Source: Methylobacterium gossipiicola (GTDB lineage Bacteria > Pseudomonadota > Alphaproteobacteria > Rhizobiales > Beijerinckiaceae). From it: a stretch of 63,198 nt of DNA. The stretch spans positions 1-63,198 of the forward strand of contig NZ_FOPM01000024.1 in assembly GCF_900113485.1 (NCBI RefSeq), read 5' to 3'. Numbering within the stretch: the first letter of the stretch is position 1; each line of letters starts with the position of its first letter. Under the pieces are notes generated by a model, which ran no database searches, was not told the origin of the DNA, and saw only the letters and a program-made list of their open reading frames with translations. Position numbers and translations under genes: made by a program. Below, piece by piece: positions 35,106 through 44,305 of the stretch.

Positions 35106-36317
35106 TTGGCCCCGAGCCCCACCCGTCCCATCGATCTCCGGCGATCCCCCGCCGCCCCACGGGCGCCCGTTGCCCCGCCGGCCCGCTGCGACGTCGCCAT
35201 CGTGGGCGGCGGCCTCATCGGCCTGTCCATCGCGTGGCTGCTCGCGCAGACGGGCCGCGCCGTCACGGTGGTGGAGCGCGAGACGTTCGGCGCCGGAGCG
35301 AGCCTGGCCGCCACCGGCATGCTGGCCCCCACCGCCGAGCACGAACCCGGCTCCGATCCGCTCCTGCCCCTGGCGCTCACGAGCCTCGCCCGCTGGCCGA
35401 GCTTTCGCGATGCCCTCCAGGCGGCGTCCGGCCTCGACATCGACTACCGGGAGGAAGGTACCCTGGTCCTGGCCATCGGCCGCGACGAGGTCGAGCGCCT
35501 GCGCTTCCGCCACGATCTCCAGATCCGCTCCGGCCTCGCGGCGACGTGGCTCAGCGGGCCGCAGGTGCGCGCCCGCGAGCCGGCCCTGCGCCCCTCCGTC
35601 ACCGCCGGCCTGTTCTGTGCAGCCGACCACCAGGTCGATCCGGCCCGCGTCATGGCCGCCCTGGTGCGGGCCTGCGAGGGAGTGGGCGTCACCCTGGTCG
35701 AAGCCTGTCCCGTCGATGCCCTTGATTGGCAGGCCGGCCGGGTCATCGGCCTCACGACCGGACAGGGCCGGATCGCGGCCGAGACCGTGGTTCTCGCCGC
35801 CGGAGCCTGGAGCGGGCAAGCGGGGCTCCTACCCGACCATCTCAGCCTGCCGGTGCGGCCCCTGCGCGGTCAGTCCGTGGCCCTGCGCACCACGGCCCGC
35901 ACGGGCACGCTCAATCACATGGTCTGGACCGAGCAAGTCCACATGGCGCCGAAAAGCGACGGACACCTCATCGTCGGCGCAACGGTGGAGGATTGCGGCT
36001 TCACCCCCGGCGTCACGGCGGGCGGCCTCTATGCCCTGTTGGAAGGGGCGCGGCGCGTCCTGCCGGGCATCGAGGAGATGGCCTTCGAGGCGGTGTGGAG
36101 CGGCTACCGCCCGACCTCCGACGACGACGCGCCGATCCTCGACACCCTGGCCCCCGGCCTCGTCGTGGCGACGGGCCACCACCGCAACGGCTACCTTTTG
36201 GCCCCGGCGACGGCCGACGCCGTGGCGGCGCTGCTGACCGACGGCGCCCTGCCGGACTACGCCCGGGCCTTCGGCCACGCCCGCTTCACCCCCCCGCCCC
36301 AGAGGGCAACCGCATGA
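35106..36317 (+). CDS. thiO: Glycine oxidase ThiO
   Basis: ThiO oxidises glycine to the imine used by ThiG to build the thiazole of thiamine. The 403-residue flavoprotein has a FAD motif VGGGLIGLSIA (GGGLIG at 34-39), the ATGMLAP segment and a C-terminal D-amino-acid-oxidase signature ending in ATGHHRNGYLLAPATA. The start is a TTG, chosen because GGAGG ends 5 bases upstream and no ATG or GTG fits. It is the first gene behind the TPP riboswitch and overlaps thiS by four bases. Using ThiO rather than ThiH points to aerobic thiazole synthesis. Confidence 0.92.
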   Translation: MAPSPTRPIDLRRSPAAPRAPVAPPARCDVAIVGGGLIGLSIAWLLAQTGRAVTVVERETFGAGASLAATGMLAPTAEHEPGSDPLLPLALTSLARWPSFRDALQAASGLDIDYREEGTLVLAIGRDEVERLRFRHDLQIRSGLAATWLSGPQVRAREPALRPSVTAGLFCAADHQVDPARVMAALVRACEGVGVTLVEACPVDALDWQAGRVIGLTTGQGRIAAETVVLAAGAWSGQAGLLPDHLSLPVRPLRGQSVALRTTARTGTLNHMVWTEQVHMAPKSDGHLIVGATVEDCGFTPGVTAGGLYALLEGARRVLPGIEEMAFEAVWSGYRPTSDDDAPILDTLAPGLVVATGHHRNGYLLAPATADAVAALLTDGALPDYARAFGHARFTPPPQRATA

Positions 36318-36526
36318 AGCTCACCGTCAACGGGCGCCCGCACGAGAGCGACGCCCCCGACCTCGACACCCTGTTCCGCCGTGAGGCCGAGGAAACCGGG
36401 ATCGACAGTCCGCAGGGCATCGCCATCGCGGTCAACGGTGCCGTGGTGCGCCGCCGGGACTGGGCGGCGACGCCCCTCGCGGAAGGCGACCGCGTCGAGA
36501 TCGTCCGCGCCATGCAGGGAGGCTGA
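36314..36526 (+). CDS. thiS: Sulfur carrier protein ThiS
   Basis: A 70-residue ubiquitin-like protein whose C-terminal Gly-Gly (RAMQGG) is adenylated and thiocarboxylated to carry sulfur to ThiG. The opening [10 protein letters not shown] and the [11 protein letters not shown] segment fit the family. It overlaps thiO by ATGA and is followed 4 bases later by thiG. The adenylating enzyme ThiF is not in this operon. Confidence 0.93.
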   Translation: MKLTVNGRPHESDAPDLDTLFRREAEETGIDSPQGIAIAVNGAVVRRRDWAATPLAEGDRVEIVRAMQGG

Positions 36527-36530
36527 CACC

Positions 36531-37322
36531 ATGACCCAATTTCCCGACGATCGGCACGACGACCCCCTCGTCATCGCCGGTATCTCCCTCGGCTCGCGCC
36601 TGTTCATCGGCACCGCCGGCTACCCGACGCAGGCCATCATGGCCGAGGCCGTGGCGGCGTCGGGGGCCGAGGTGGTCACGGCCTCGATCCGCCGGGTTTC
36701 GCTCCAGGGCCACGGCTCCGACACGGTGCAGAAGCTCAAGGGCTATCGCTTCCTGCCCAACACCGCCGGCTGCGAGACGGCGCGCGACGCGATCATGACC
36801 GCCGAACTCGCCCGCGAGGCCCTCGACACCACTTGGATCAAGGTCGAGGTCATTGGCGACCGCGAGACCCTCTATCCCGATGTCGCCGAACTCCTGGAGG
36901 CCTGCCGCCACCTCGTGGAAGAGGGGTTCACGGTGCTGCCCTATTGCAACGACGATCCGGTGGTGTGCCAGCGCCTGGCCGATCTCGGCTGCGCCGCCGT
37001 GATGCCCATGGGGTCGCTCATCGGTTCGGGCATGGGCATCGCCAACCCGGCCAACCTCGAACTCATCTGCCGACGCTCGCCCGTGCCGGTCATCGTCGAT
37101 GCGGGCATCGGCACGGCCTCGGACGCGGTGATCGCCATGGAGCTGGGTGCTGCGGGCTGCCTCCTCAACACGGCGGTGGCGAAAGCTGACGATCCCATCC
37201 GCATGGCTCGTGCCATGGGCCACGCCGTCGCGGCGGGCCGCCTCGCGCAGCGGGCCGGGCGCATCCCCCGGCGCGGCCGGGCCGAACCGTCGAGCCCGCA
37301 ACTCGGCCTCGTCGGCTCGTGA
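36531..37322 (+). CDS. thiG: Thiazole synthase
   Basis: ThiG condenses DXP, the ThiO product and ThiS thiocarboxylate into the thiazole phosphate. The 263-residue TIM-barrel protein has the Schiff-base lysine at about 104 (WIKVEVIGD) and the phosphate-binding [12 protein letters not shown] and [10 protein letters not shown] loops. Its TGA overlaps the GTG of thiE (GTGA), so the four genes thiO-S-G-E form one tightly coupled unit. Confidence 0.95.
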   Translation: MTQFPDDRHDDPLVIAGISLGSRLFIGTAGYPTQAIMAEAVAASGAEVVTASIRRVSLQGHGSDTVQKLKGYRFLPNTAGCETARDAIMTAELAREALDTTWIKVEVIGDRETLYPDVAELLEACRHLVEEGFTVLPYCNDDPVVCQRLADLGCAAVMPMGSLIGSGMGIANPANLELICRRSPVPVIVDAGIGTASDAVIAMELGAAGCLLNTAVAKADDPIRMARAMGHAVAAGRLAQRAGRIPRRGRAEPSSPQLGLVGS

Positions 37323-38152
37323 GGCCGCTGCCGTCGCGCGTGCTGGTGGTGACGGATCGGGTGTCCGTCCGGCTGCGCGGTTCGGTCGATATGGTGCGTG
37401 GGCTTCCCCACACGAGGCACGACCGTCTCATATCATCACACGAGTATCGCTGGTCCGCTCTCCTGGGAGGAGAGGGACAGGGTGAGGTGTGTGACCTCTC
37501 CGGAGATGGACCACACCTCACCCCAACCCTCTCCTTCCAGGAGAGGGAGCCTGTTTCAGCTTGTTCGACGATCGATTGCGCCACTGAAGAGTTCGCCCTC
37601 CTCGCCCGTATCGACACCCTGCTGGCGGGAGGCGCCCGCTGGGTCTGGTTCCGCGAGCGTGACATGGCGTCGGGGCCGCGCGAGATCCTGGCCCGAACGA
37701 CGATGGAACGGGTCCGCGCCGGGGGGGGCACCTTCAGCCTCGGGGGCGACGCCAGTCTGGCCGCTCGCCTCGGCGCCGATGGGGTGCACCTGCCCGGTGG
37801 GACGACGCTGGAAGAGATCGGCCAAGCGCGTCGGCTCCTGCCGAACGGCCTCATCGGCGTCTCGACCCATTCCGTGGCGGAGGTGGAAACCGCGGCCCGG
37901 CACGGCGCCGATTACGCGACCCTAAGCCCGATCTTTGCCACAGTGAGCAAGCCGGGCTACGGCCCTGCCCTCGGGCCGGAAGCCATCGCGGCGGCGCATG
38001 TCCACGGCCTGCCGGTCCTCGCCCTCGGGGGCATCACCCCCGAGACGGCCCACGCCTGCTGCGAGGCGGGGGCCGCCGGAATCGCCGTCATGGGCGACCT
38101 CATGCGCGGCTCCGATCCCGGACCGACCTTGCGTGCCCTCTTGTCGGTCTAA
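37319..38152 (+). CDS. thiE: Thiamine-phosphate synthase (ThiE/TenI family) with an in-frame palindromic insertion
   Basis: ThiE joins the thiazole and pyrimidine halves of thiamine; TenI paralogues isomerise the thiazole, and the [14 protein letters not shown] loop here leaves either possible. The first strand ([14 protein letters not shown], 1-14) and the body from [27 protein letters not shown] (from about 90) are normal family sequence, and later motifs ([26 protein letters not shown]) are intact. Between them lie about 70 extra residues (15-88), largely encoded by a 34-bp inverted repeat element. Total length is 277, against about 200-215 for the family. No stop or frameshift is introduced. 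Whether the enzyme still folds is unknown. Confidence 0.8.
   Translation: MRPLPSRVLVVTDRVSVRLRGSVDMVRGLPHTRHDRLISSHEYRWSALLGGEGQGEVCDLSGDGPHLTPTLSFQEREPVSACSTIDCATEEFALLARIDTLLAGGARWVWFRERDMASGPREILARTTMERVRAGGGTFSLGGDASLAARLGADGVHLPGGTTLEEIGQARRLLPNGLIGVSTHSVAEVETAARHGADYATLSPIFATVSKPGYGPALGPEAIAAAHVHGLPVLALGGITPETAHACCEAGAAGIAVMGDLMRGSDPGPTLRALLSV
37458..37545. repeat. REP-like palindromic element inside thiE
   Basis: Two 34-base arms (37458-37491 and 37512-37545) are inverted repeats with 30 of 34 positions pairing, separated by a 20-base loop. Arm content (CTCTCCTNNNAGGAGAG joined to GGTGAGGTGTG) is of the type seen in dispersed intergenic palindromes of proteobacteria. It encodes residues 47-76 of the thiE product in frame. 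The whole insertion appears longer than the palindrome, from about 37365 to 37580, judged by where the family sequence stops and resumes. Confidence 0.8.
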
Positions 38153-38157
38153 AAAAA

Positions 38158-38910
38158 CTATTTCGGCTCGGCGGGGCCGTAGGGCGGGCGCGGGATCGCC
38201 CGGTGGGCGGCGCGCAGGGCCGCCGACCAACGCTCGCGCAGATCGTGGAAGTAGCTCTCGCCGGCCTCGATGCGGTGGTTCACTTCCAGGACCAGGGCAT
38301 TGCGGCGCGCCACCGCGAGATCGATGGGCAGGCCGACGCCGAGGTTGGAACGCATGGTCGAATCCATCGACACGAGGCCGACCTTGAGGGCGTCGTAGAG
38401 GTCGGTCTCGTATTTCACCGCCCTGTCGAGGATCGGCTTGCCGTATTTGTGCTCGCCGATCTGCAGGAACGGCGCGTCGCCGCTGCACTCGATGAAATTG
38501 CCGGCGGAGTAGATGAGATAGAGCTTCATCGGCTCCGTGCCGATCTGGCCGCCGAACAGCAGCGACACGGAGAAGCGGAGATTCGCCGCCTCGAAGCCGG
38601 CCTTCTCGATCTCGCGGACCCGGCGGATGGCGCGGCCGACGAGCTGCGCCGCCTGGAACATGGTCGGCGCCTCGACGAGGCGCATCTTCGGCTCGCCGGC
38701 CTCGCCCTCGACGCCTTCGGAGAGCAGGCTGAGCACCGACTGGGTGATGGAGAGGTTGCCGGCCGAAGCCAGCATCATCACGCGCTCGCCCGGCACGTTG
38801 AAGTGGTGGAGCTTGCGGTAGGTGGAGATGTCGTCGAGGCCCGCGTTGGTGCGGGTATCGGCGATCATCACCAAGCCGTCCTCGACCAGGACACCGACGC
38901 AGTAGGTCAT
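38158..38910 (-). CDS. Anbu, proteasome-like ancestral beta subunit
   Basis: A 250-residue N-terminal-nucleophile hydrolase of the Anbu (BPH-type, HslV- and 20S-related) family. The start MTYCVGVLVEDGLVMIADTR places Thr2 as the nucleophile once Met is removed, and the STYRKLHHF and MLASAGNLSITQSVL segments are typical. Anbu forms open helical rings; its peptidase activity and substrates are still debated. It is the last gene of a leftward operon with a transglutaminase-like protein, an alpha-E protein and a circularly permuted ATP-grasp protein, exactly the known Anbu neighbourhood. It converges on thiE with 5 bases between stops. Confidence 0.92.
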   Translation of the reverse strand: MTYCVGVLVEDGLVMIADTRTNAGLDDISTYRKLHHFNVPGERVMMLASAGNLSITQSVLSLLSEGVEGEAGEPKMRLVEAPTMFQAAQLVGRAIRRVREIEKAGFEAANLRFSVSLLFGGQIGTEPMKLYLIYSAGNFIECSGDAPFLQIGEHKYGKPILDRAVKYETDLYDALKVGLVSMDSTMRSNLGVGLPIDLAVARRNALVLEVNHRIEAGESYFHDLRERWSAALRAAHRAIPRPPYGPAEPK

Positions 38911-38947
38911 CGTCTCAAGCTTTCCTCGCGTCCGAGCCCCCGGGGAA

Positions 38948-39775
38948 TCAGGACTGGACCGTCGCCTGTGCTTGCTCGACGCGGAGCGTCACGTCGAGGG
39001 TTTCCGTGCCTCCACCCAAGCGGCTGCCACGGATCGGAGCAGCCCCAAGATAGTCGAGGCCGATGGCGACCCGGATATGCGCCTCCGTGGTGGCGATGCC
39101 GTGAGCCGGATCGAACCCGACCCAGCCGAGATTCGGCACCAGGGCTTCGACCCACGCATGACCGGCCTCCTGGCCGGTGATCCCGTCGGCGTGGTGATAA
39201 TACCCCGACACGTAGCGGGCCGGAATTTCGAGGTGGCGGGCGGCGGCGATGAAGACGTGCGCCACGTCCTGACAGACACCGGTCCCGGCCTCGAAGGCCC
39301 TGGGCGCCGTGGTGCTGGCGCTCGTCGGCCCCGGCTCGAACACGACCCGCTCGTGCACTGCTGCGAGGAGTCGGTGCAGGCAGGGCAGGGGCGTGGGATC
39401 GCCGGCCGACCTGACCTCGTGGGCGAAGGTTTGGATCGCCTCGCTCGCCAGGGCGAGGTCGGAATCCCGTAGGTAGAACTCGTCGGGCAGGCGCTCGACG
39501 GTGCCGCGCACGACGCCGTGCATTTCGTTGGTGTCGACCTCGCCGGTGACCCGGATGGTCAAGGCTTCAGCCGGCTCGTCGGCGGTGAACCAATGCACCA
39601 CGTTGCCGAACCCGTCCTCGCGCTCACTGATGCGGCCGTCGACGGACGGCTCGATGCGCCAACGCCGAACATATTGCCCGTCATGGTCGCGGGGGCGCAG
39701 ACGTAGGACCTGGATCAGGTTCCGGGCGGGCTGCTCGTAGGTGTAGTTGGTCTCGTGAAAGACGCGGATTCGCAT
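38948..39775 (-). CDS. Transglutaminase-like cysteine protease family protein (Anbu operon)
   Basis: A 275-residue protein with an N-terminal beta domain (MRIRVFHETNYTYEQPARN) and a transglutaminase-like core. The papain-type triad is visible: Cys168 in GVCQD, His206 in GHAWVEA and Asp222 in GFDPAHG. In this family the reaction may be peptide hydrolysis or ligation rather than cross-linking. It lies 37 bases upstream of anbu and 36 bases after the alpha-E gene. The combination with Anbu and ATP-grasp proteins suggests a pathway that makes and breaks a peptide tag; that is inference. Confidence 0.9.
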   Translation of the reverse strand: MRIRVFHETNYTYEQPARNLIQVLRLRPRDHDGQYVRRWRIEPSVDGRISEREDGFGNVVHWFTADEPAEALTIRVTGEVDTNEMHGVVRGTVERLPDEFYLRDSDLALASEAIQTFAHEVRSAGDPTPLPCLHRLLAAVHERVVFEPGPTSASTTAPRAFEAGTGVCQDVAHVFIAAARHLEIPARYVSGYYHHADGITGQEAGHAWVEALVPNLGWVGFDPAHGIATTEAHIRVAIGLDYLGAAPIRGSRLGGGTETLDVTLRVEQAQATVQS

Positions 39776-39811
39776 GCGGCGACCTTTTCGCGGGTTCCGG
39801 CCGGAAAGCCC

Positions 39812-40756
39812 CTACACCAGATATTGCTCGATGACCGCTGCCCCGAGGCGATTGTTCTCGGCGATGAACGCCGTGACGAACTCGTGCAGGCCGGAGGTGA
39901 AGATCCGATCGATGTTCTCGCCCTCCAGCCGCGCCAGGGTGTTGCTGGCGAAACGCTGGCTCGCGCCACGTCTGCCATAGGCGTCGGCGATGAGGTCGAG
40001 GTTCTCGACGAGCATGCTGTAGCAATTGGTCAGCGACCGCGGCATCTGCCGGTTGAGGATGAGGAGATCAGCCACCAGCAGGGGCTTCACGCTCTCGCGG
40101 TAGACCCAGTGATAGGCGTTGAAGGCCGAGACCTCGCGCAGGATCGTGGTCCACTGGAAGTAATCGAGGCTGCCCCCCACGCGCTCGTTGGCGGGCAGGA
40201 GGATGCGGTACTTCACGTCGAGGATGCGGGCGGTGTTGTCGGCCCGCTCAATGGCCGTGCCCAGCCGGGTGAACCAGTAGGCGTCGTTACGCAGCATCGT
40301 CCGGTAGGCCGAGCCGTCGAAGGCCAGGGAGACGCCCTTCACCCATTCGAGGAAACGCGAGAACTCGTCTCGGTTGAGATCGCGCCCCTCGTAGTTGCGC
40401 AGTTCCAGCCACGCGCCGTTGATGGCGTCCCACATCTCCGTAGTCAGGGCCGTGCGAACGCTGCGGGCATTCTCGCGGGCGGTCTCGATGCACGAGCGGA
40501 TCGAAGAGGGGTTGTGCCGGCTGAAGGCAAGGAAATCGCAGACGGTCGCTTCCGTCACCCCGTTGTACAGGGGCTTGAACACCTCCGGGTCCCCGGCGGA
40601 AGCGAGCGCCGAGGCCCATTCGTTGGTCTCACCGCCGCCGTAGCTCGACGGCAGGGCCGCGAGCCGATGCGCCGCATCGAGGATGCGAGCGACGAACTCG
40701 GCCCGTTCGACGTAGCGGGAGAGCCAGTAGAGGTTGTCTGCGGTCCGGGACAGCAT
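39812..40756 (-). CDS. Alpha-E domain protein (Anbu operon)
   Basis: A 314-residue all-helical protein with the alpha-E signature MLSRTADNLYWLSRYVERAE at its N-terminus and conserved Arg/Glu pairs through the middle (RADNTARILDVKYRILLP). The biochemical role is unknown; it always appears with ATP-grasp and transglutaminase partners. The start is supported by the family N-terminus. Confidence 0.9.
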   Translation of the reverse strand: MLSRTADNLYWLSRYVERAEFVARILDAAHRLAALPSSYGGGETNEWASALASAGDPEVFKPLYNGVTEATVCDFLAFSRHNPSSIRSCIETARENARSVRTALTTEMWDAINGAWLELRNYEGRDLNRDEFSRFLEWVKGVSLAFDGSAYRTMLRNDAYWFTRLGTAIERADNTARILDVKYRILLPANERVGGSLDYFQWTTILREVSAFNAYHWVYRESVKPLLVADLLILNRQMPRSLTNCYSMLVENLDLIADAYGRRGASQRFASNTLARLEGENIDRIFTSGLHEFVTAFIAENNRLGAAVIEQYLV

Positions 40757-40887
40757 GGGCTTCCGTTGAGACGCCGGACACCCGCGCGACGCGACGGGGC
40801 CGTTGGGCTGAGGGGAGGGACTATGCGAAGGGGGAAACGGGTTGGAAAGCGGACCCGGACCGGCCCGCTATCGAAACGGTCGCGCTG

Positions 40888-42327
40888 TCAGGCGTCGAGG
40901 ACCCAGGTGTCCTTGGTGCCGCCGCCCTGGCTCGAATTGACCACGAGCGAACCCTCCTTCAGGGCGACGCGGGTGAGGCCGCCCGGCACGATGCGGATCT
41001 CGTCGGAGCCGCACAACACGAAGGGGCGCAGGTCCACGTGCCGGGGTGCGACGCCGGAGGCGACGAAGGTCGGGCAGGTGGAGAGGGCCAGGGTCGGCTG
41101 GGCGATGAAGCCGTCGGGCGCGTGGCGCAGCTTGCGTCCGAACTCCTCGATCTCGCGCTTCGTCGCGTGCGGCCCCACCAACATGCCGTAGCCGCCCGAG
41201 CCGTTGACCTCCTTCACCACGAGATCGGCGAGGTTGTCCATGACGTAGGCGAACGCCTCCTTCTCGCGGCAGCGATAGGTCGGCACGTTGTGCAGGATCG
41301 GCTCCTCGCCGGTGAAGAACCGCACGATTTCCGGCATGTAGCTGTAGACCGCCTTGTCGTCGGCGATGCCGGTGCCCACCGCGTTGGCGAGGGTCACGGT
41401 GCCGCGCTCGTAGGCGTTCATGAGGCCGGGCACGCCGAGCACCGAATCGGGGCGGAACACAAGGGGATCGAGGAAGTCGTCGTCGAGGCGGCGATACAGA
41501 ACGTCGACCCGGCGCGGCCCCTCCGTGGTGCGCATGTAGACCACGTCGTCCTTGGTGAAGAGGTCGGAGGCCTCCACGAGATCGACGCCGAGCTTGTCCG
41601 CCAAGAACGAGTGTTCGTAGAACGCCGAGTTGTAGCGACCGGGCGTCAGCAGGGCGACGGTGGGGTCGCGGGTCGCCGTCGAGGGGGCGAGCGACCGCAG
41701 GGTCGCCAGGAGCGCGTCGGGATAGTTCTCCACCGGCGCCACGCGGTGCCGCGAAAACAGTTCGGGGAACAGCCGCAGCATCACCTCGCGGTTCTCAAGC
41801 ATATAGGAGACGCCCGACGGGGTGCGGGCATTGTCCTCCAGCACGAAGAAATCGTTCTCGCCGGTACGGACGATGTCGATACCGGCGATGTGGACGTAGA
41901 GGTCGTGCGGCACCCGGAAGGCGCGCATCTCCATCCTGTAATGCGGGTTGCGATAGACGAGATCGGCCGGGATGATGCCGGCCTTGATGCAGTCCTGCGC
42001 CCCGTAGATGTCCTTCAGAAAGGCGTTGATGGCGGTGACGCGCTGCTTCAGGCCCCGCTCGAGGAAGCCCCATTCGGGCTTGGTGATGACGCGGGGGATG
42101 ATGTCGAAGGGAATCAGCCGCTCGGTGGATTCGTTGGCGCCGTAGACCGCGAAGGTGATGCCGATGCGGCGGAACAGCATCTCCGCCTGGCTGCGGCGGG
42201 TGTTGAAATGCTCCGGCGGCGTGGTGTCGAGCCAGGTTTTCAGGCTGCCATAGGCCTCGCGCACGGAGGCATCGTCGAGCGCCCCCTGGGGCAAACCCGT
42301 CATCTCGTCGAACGCAGCGAGCGCCAT
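40888..42327 (-). CDS. Circularly permuted ATP-grasp protein (Anbu operon)
   Basis: A 479-residue protein of the circularly permuted type 2 ATP-grasp family. Recognisable blocks are FDEMTGLPQGALDDASVREAY at the start, FVLEDNARTPSGVSYMLENRE, the substrate loop LTPGRYNSAFYEHSFLA and the C-terminal VVKEVNGSGGYGMLVGP with TLALSTCPTF. ATP-grasp enzymes of this kind are thought to ligate amino acids onto an acceptor. ATG at 42327 is preferred because AAGGGAGG lies 6 bases before it; upstream codons read an Arg-rich unconserved stretch. It is the first gene of the operon; 131 bases separate it from the alpha-E gene. Confidence 0.9.
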   Translation of the reverse strand: MALAAFDEMTGLPQGALDDASVREAYGSLKTWLDTTPPEHFNTRRSQAEMLFRRIGITFAVYGANESTERLIPFDIIPRVITKPEWGFLERGLKQRVTAINAFLKDIYGAQDCIKAGIIPADLVYRNPHYRMEMRAFRVPHDLYVHIAGIDIVRTGENDFFVLEDNARTPSGVSYMLENREVMLRLFPELFSRHRVAPVENYPDALLATLRSLAPSTATRDPTVALLTPGRYNSAFYEHSFLADKLGVDLVEASDLFTKDDVVYMRTTEGPRRVDVLYRRLDDDFLDPLVFRPDSVLGVPGLMNAYERGTVTLANAVGTGIADDKAVYSYMPEIVRFFTGEEPILHNVPTYRCREKEAFAYVMDNLADLVVKEVNGSGGYGMLVGPHATKREIEEFGRKLRHAPDGFIAQPTLALSTCPTFVASGVAPRHVDLRPFVLCGSDEIRIVPGGLTRVALKEGSLVVNSSQGGGTKDTWVLDA

Positions 42328-42544
42328 CCGCGCCTCCCTTAAACGCCAGGCTTCAGGCAAGAGGCGCGCCAGGGGCGGGCGACCGGCCGTGCGGGATCTC
42401 GATCGGACCCCTTGGACCCACGCTAACACGCCCGGCGCGAGGGGACATCGGATCTCTCCGAAAACGCGCGGCTCGCGCGGGCAACGTCTTCGTGTGCGGT
42501 TGTGCGCCCGAACGTTAAGTCCCACTGAACGGCGCGAAGGGCGG

Positions 42545-43282
42545 TCAGATCAGCTTCAGGCCCTTGAGACTCGCATGGCCCTCGCGCCCGAGGATCACGT
42601 GGTCGTGGACGACGACGCCGAGGGGATCGAGAACGCCGACGATCTCGCGGGTCATGCGGATATCGGCCGCCGAGGGCGTCGGGTCGCCGGAGGGATGGTT
42701 GTGGGCCAGGATGATGGCCGTGGCCGACAATTCGAGGGCCCGGCGCGCCACCTCGCGCGGATAGACCGGGGTGTGATCGACGGTGCCGCGCCCCTGGATC
42801 TCGTCGGCGATGAGGTGGTTGCGCCGGTCGAGGAACAGCACCCGGAACTGCTCGCGGGCAGCAAACGCCATGGTGGCGCGGCAATAGTCGAGCACCGCGC
42901 TCCAGGAGGACAGTAGCGGCCGGTCGGCGATGGCGCCCCGGGCGAGGCGCTGACCTGCCGCTTCCATGAGCTTCAAATCGGCGATGACGGCGGCACCGAT
43001 GCCTTCGATTTCAGCAAGTCGCGCCGGTTCGGCCGAGATCACCTCGGCGAAACTTCCGAATCGGCGGATCAGTGCCTTCGCGAGAGGCTTCACGTCGCGC
43101 CGGGGAATGGCGCGAAACAAGGCAAGCTCGAGGAGTTCGTAATCCGGCAGGGCGTCGGCGCCGCCTTGCGCGAAGCGCGCCCGCAGGCGGTCGCGATGGC
43201 CGAGATAATGCGGCTCGGTCTCCGTCGGCCCAGGTGCCTCGCCGGCCAACAGGGAAGGGTCGGGAGGTCGGCGGGCGCCCAT
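42545..43282 (-). CDS. radC: RadC-family JAB-domain protein
   Basis: A 245-residue protein with an N-terminal helix-hairpin-helix region (about 65-110, [17 protein letters not shown]) and a C-terminal JAB/MPN metalloprotease-like domain whose zinc motif HNHPSGD (194-200) is followed by S and D at the expected spacing. Despite the historical name, a role in DNA repair is not supported by genetics; the true activity is unknown. It starts 10 bases after map and is probably co-transcribed with it, a common alphaproteobacterial pairing. Confidence 0.93.
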   Translation of the reverse strand: MGARRPPDPSLLAGEAPGPTETEPHYLGHRDRLRARFAQGGADALPDYELLELALFRAIPRRDVKPLAKALIRRFGSFAEVISAEPARLAEIEGIGAAVIADLKLMEAAGQRLARGAIADRPLLSSWSAVLDYCRATMAFAAREQFRVLFLDRRNHLIADEIQGRGTVDHTPVYPREVARRALELSATAIILAHNHPSGDPTPSAADIRMTREIVGVLDPLGVVVHDHVILGREGHASLKGLKLI

Positions 43283-43292
43283 GGCGGCGGTC

Positions 43293-44123
43293 TCAGGCGG
43301 CCGGATTGACCGGCTGATGCAAGCCCTTGGGTGAGAACGTGAAGATTTCCACCCCCGTCTCCGTCACCCCCACGGTGTGCTCGAACTGAGCCGAGAGCGA
43401 CCGGTCCCGCGTCACCGCCGTCCAGCCGTCGGACAACACCTTCACGGCGGGGCGGCCGAGGTTGATCATCGGCTCCACGGTGAAGAACTGGCCGGGCTTG
43501 AACACAACGTCGTAGCTCGGCTCGGCGTAGTGCAGGATGGTGGGGGCGTCGTGATAGGTCCGCCCGAGGCCGTGGCCGCAGAAATCGCGCACCACGGAGC
43601 AGCGCTCGGCTTCGGCGTAGGCCTGGATCGCCCGGCCGATATCCGTGGTCGAGCCGCCGGGCTTGATCGCCGCGATGCCACGCATGAGGCATTCGTGAGT
43701 GATCTCGCACAGGCGCTGGGCCTTGCGCGGCACCTCGCCGACATAGGCCATGCGGCTCGAATCGCCGTGCCAGCCATCGACGATGAGGCAGATGTCGAGG
43801 TTGACGATATCGCCCTCGCGCAGGGGCTTGTCGTTGGGGATGCCGTGGCAGACAACGTGATTGATGGAGGTGCAGATCGATTTCGGATAGCCGCGATACA
43901 GCAGCGAGGCCGGGTACGCGCCGTGGTCCATGGCGAAGGTGTAAGCGAGGTTGTCGAGGTACTCGGTGGTCACGCCCGGGGCGGTCGCTTCCATCAGCAC
44001 GTCGAGGGCCTCGGCCGTGAGGCGTCCGGCCTTGCGCATGCCCTCGAAGCCCTCCGGCCCGTGGATGGGCGGCTCGGGCGAGCGGCGCCCGCTGTCGGAG
44101 ACGGCCTGATCGTTCTGGGTCAT
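43293..44123 (-). CDS. map: Type I methionine aminopeptidase
   Basis: Removes the initiator Met from nascent proteins. The 276-residue protein has the five metal ligands in order: Asp in [16 protein letters not shown] (two Asp positions), His in [12 protein letters not shown], Glu in FFTVEPMI and Glu in QFEHTV. The substrate His lies in [12 protein letters not shown]. Length is typical for type I enzymes with a short N-terminal extension. ATG at 44123 fits better than an upstream in-frame start that adds 21 unconserved residues. Confidence 0.95.
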   Translation of the reverse strand: MTQNDQAVSDSGRRSPEPPIHGPEGFEGMRKAGRLTAEALDVLMEATAPGVTTEYLDNLAYTFAMDHGAYPASLLYRGYPKSICTSINHVVCHGIPNDKPLREGDIVNLDICLIVDGWHGDSSRMAYVGEVPRKAQRLCEITHECLMRGIAAIKPGGSTTDIGRAIQAYAEAERCSVVRDFCGHGLGRTYHDAPTILHYAEPSYDVVFKPGQFFTVEPMINLGRPAVKVLSDGWTAVTRDRSLSAQFEHTVGVTETGVEIFTFSPKGLHQPVNPAA

Positions 44124-44305
44124 GGGCGGGCGTTTCGTGGCTGGCCGGGAAAGGCCCTCTGTACGACCCCACGCGCGGGAGGCCAACCCTGCGCGGAGGC
44201 CGGCCGGACCTGGTTCACCCCTAGGCGCCGGGGCGGGGAGGGGTTAGACAGCACTTCGATGAACGCCCGCGCGGGTTGCGACGGGCCGGCAGGCAGGACG
44301 GGACG

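Noticed and set aside
37319..38152. thiE as a pseudogene
   Set aside because: The insertion keeps the frame, all later motifs are intact and the upstream coupling to thiG is preserved, so a broken gene is not shown; it remains a possibility if the protein cannot fold.
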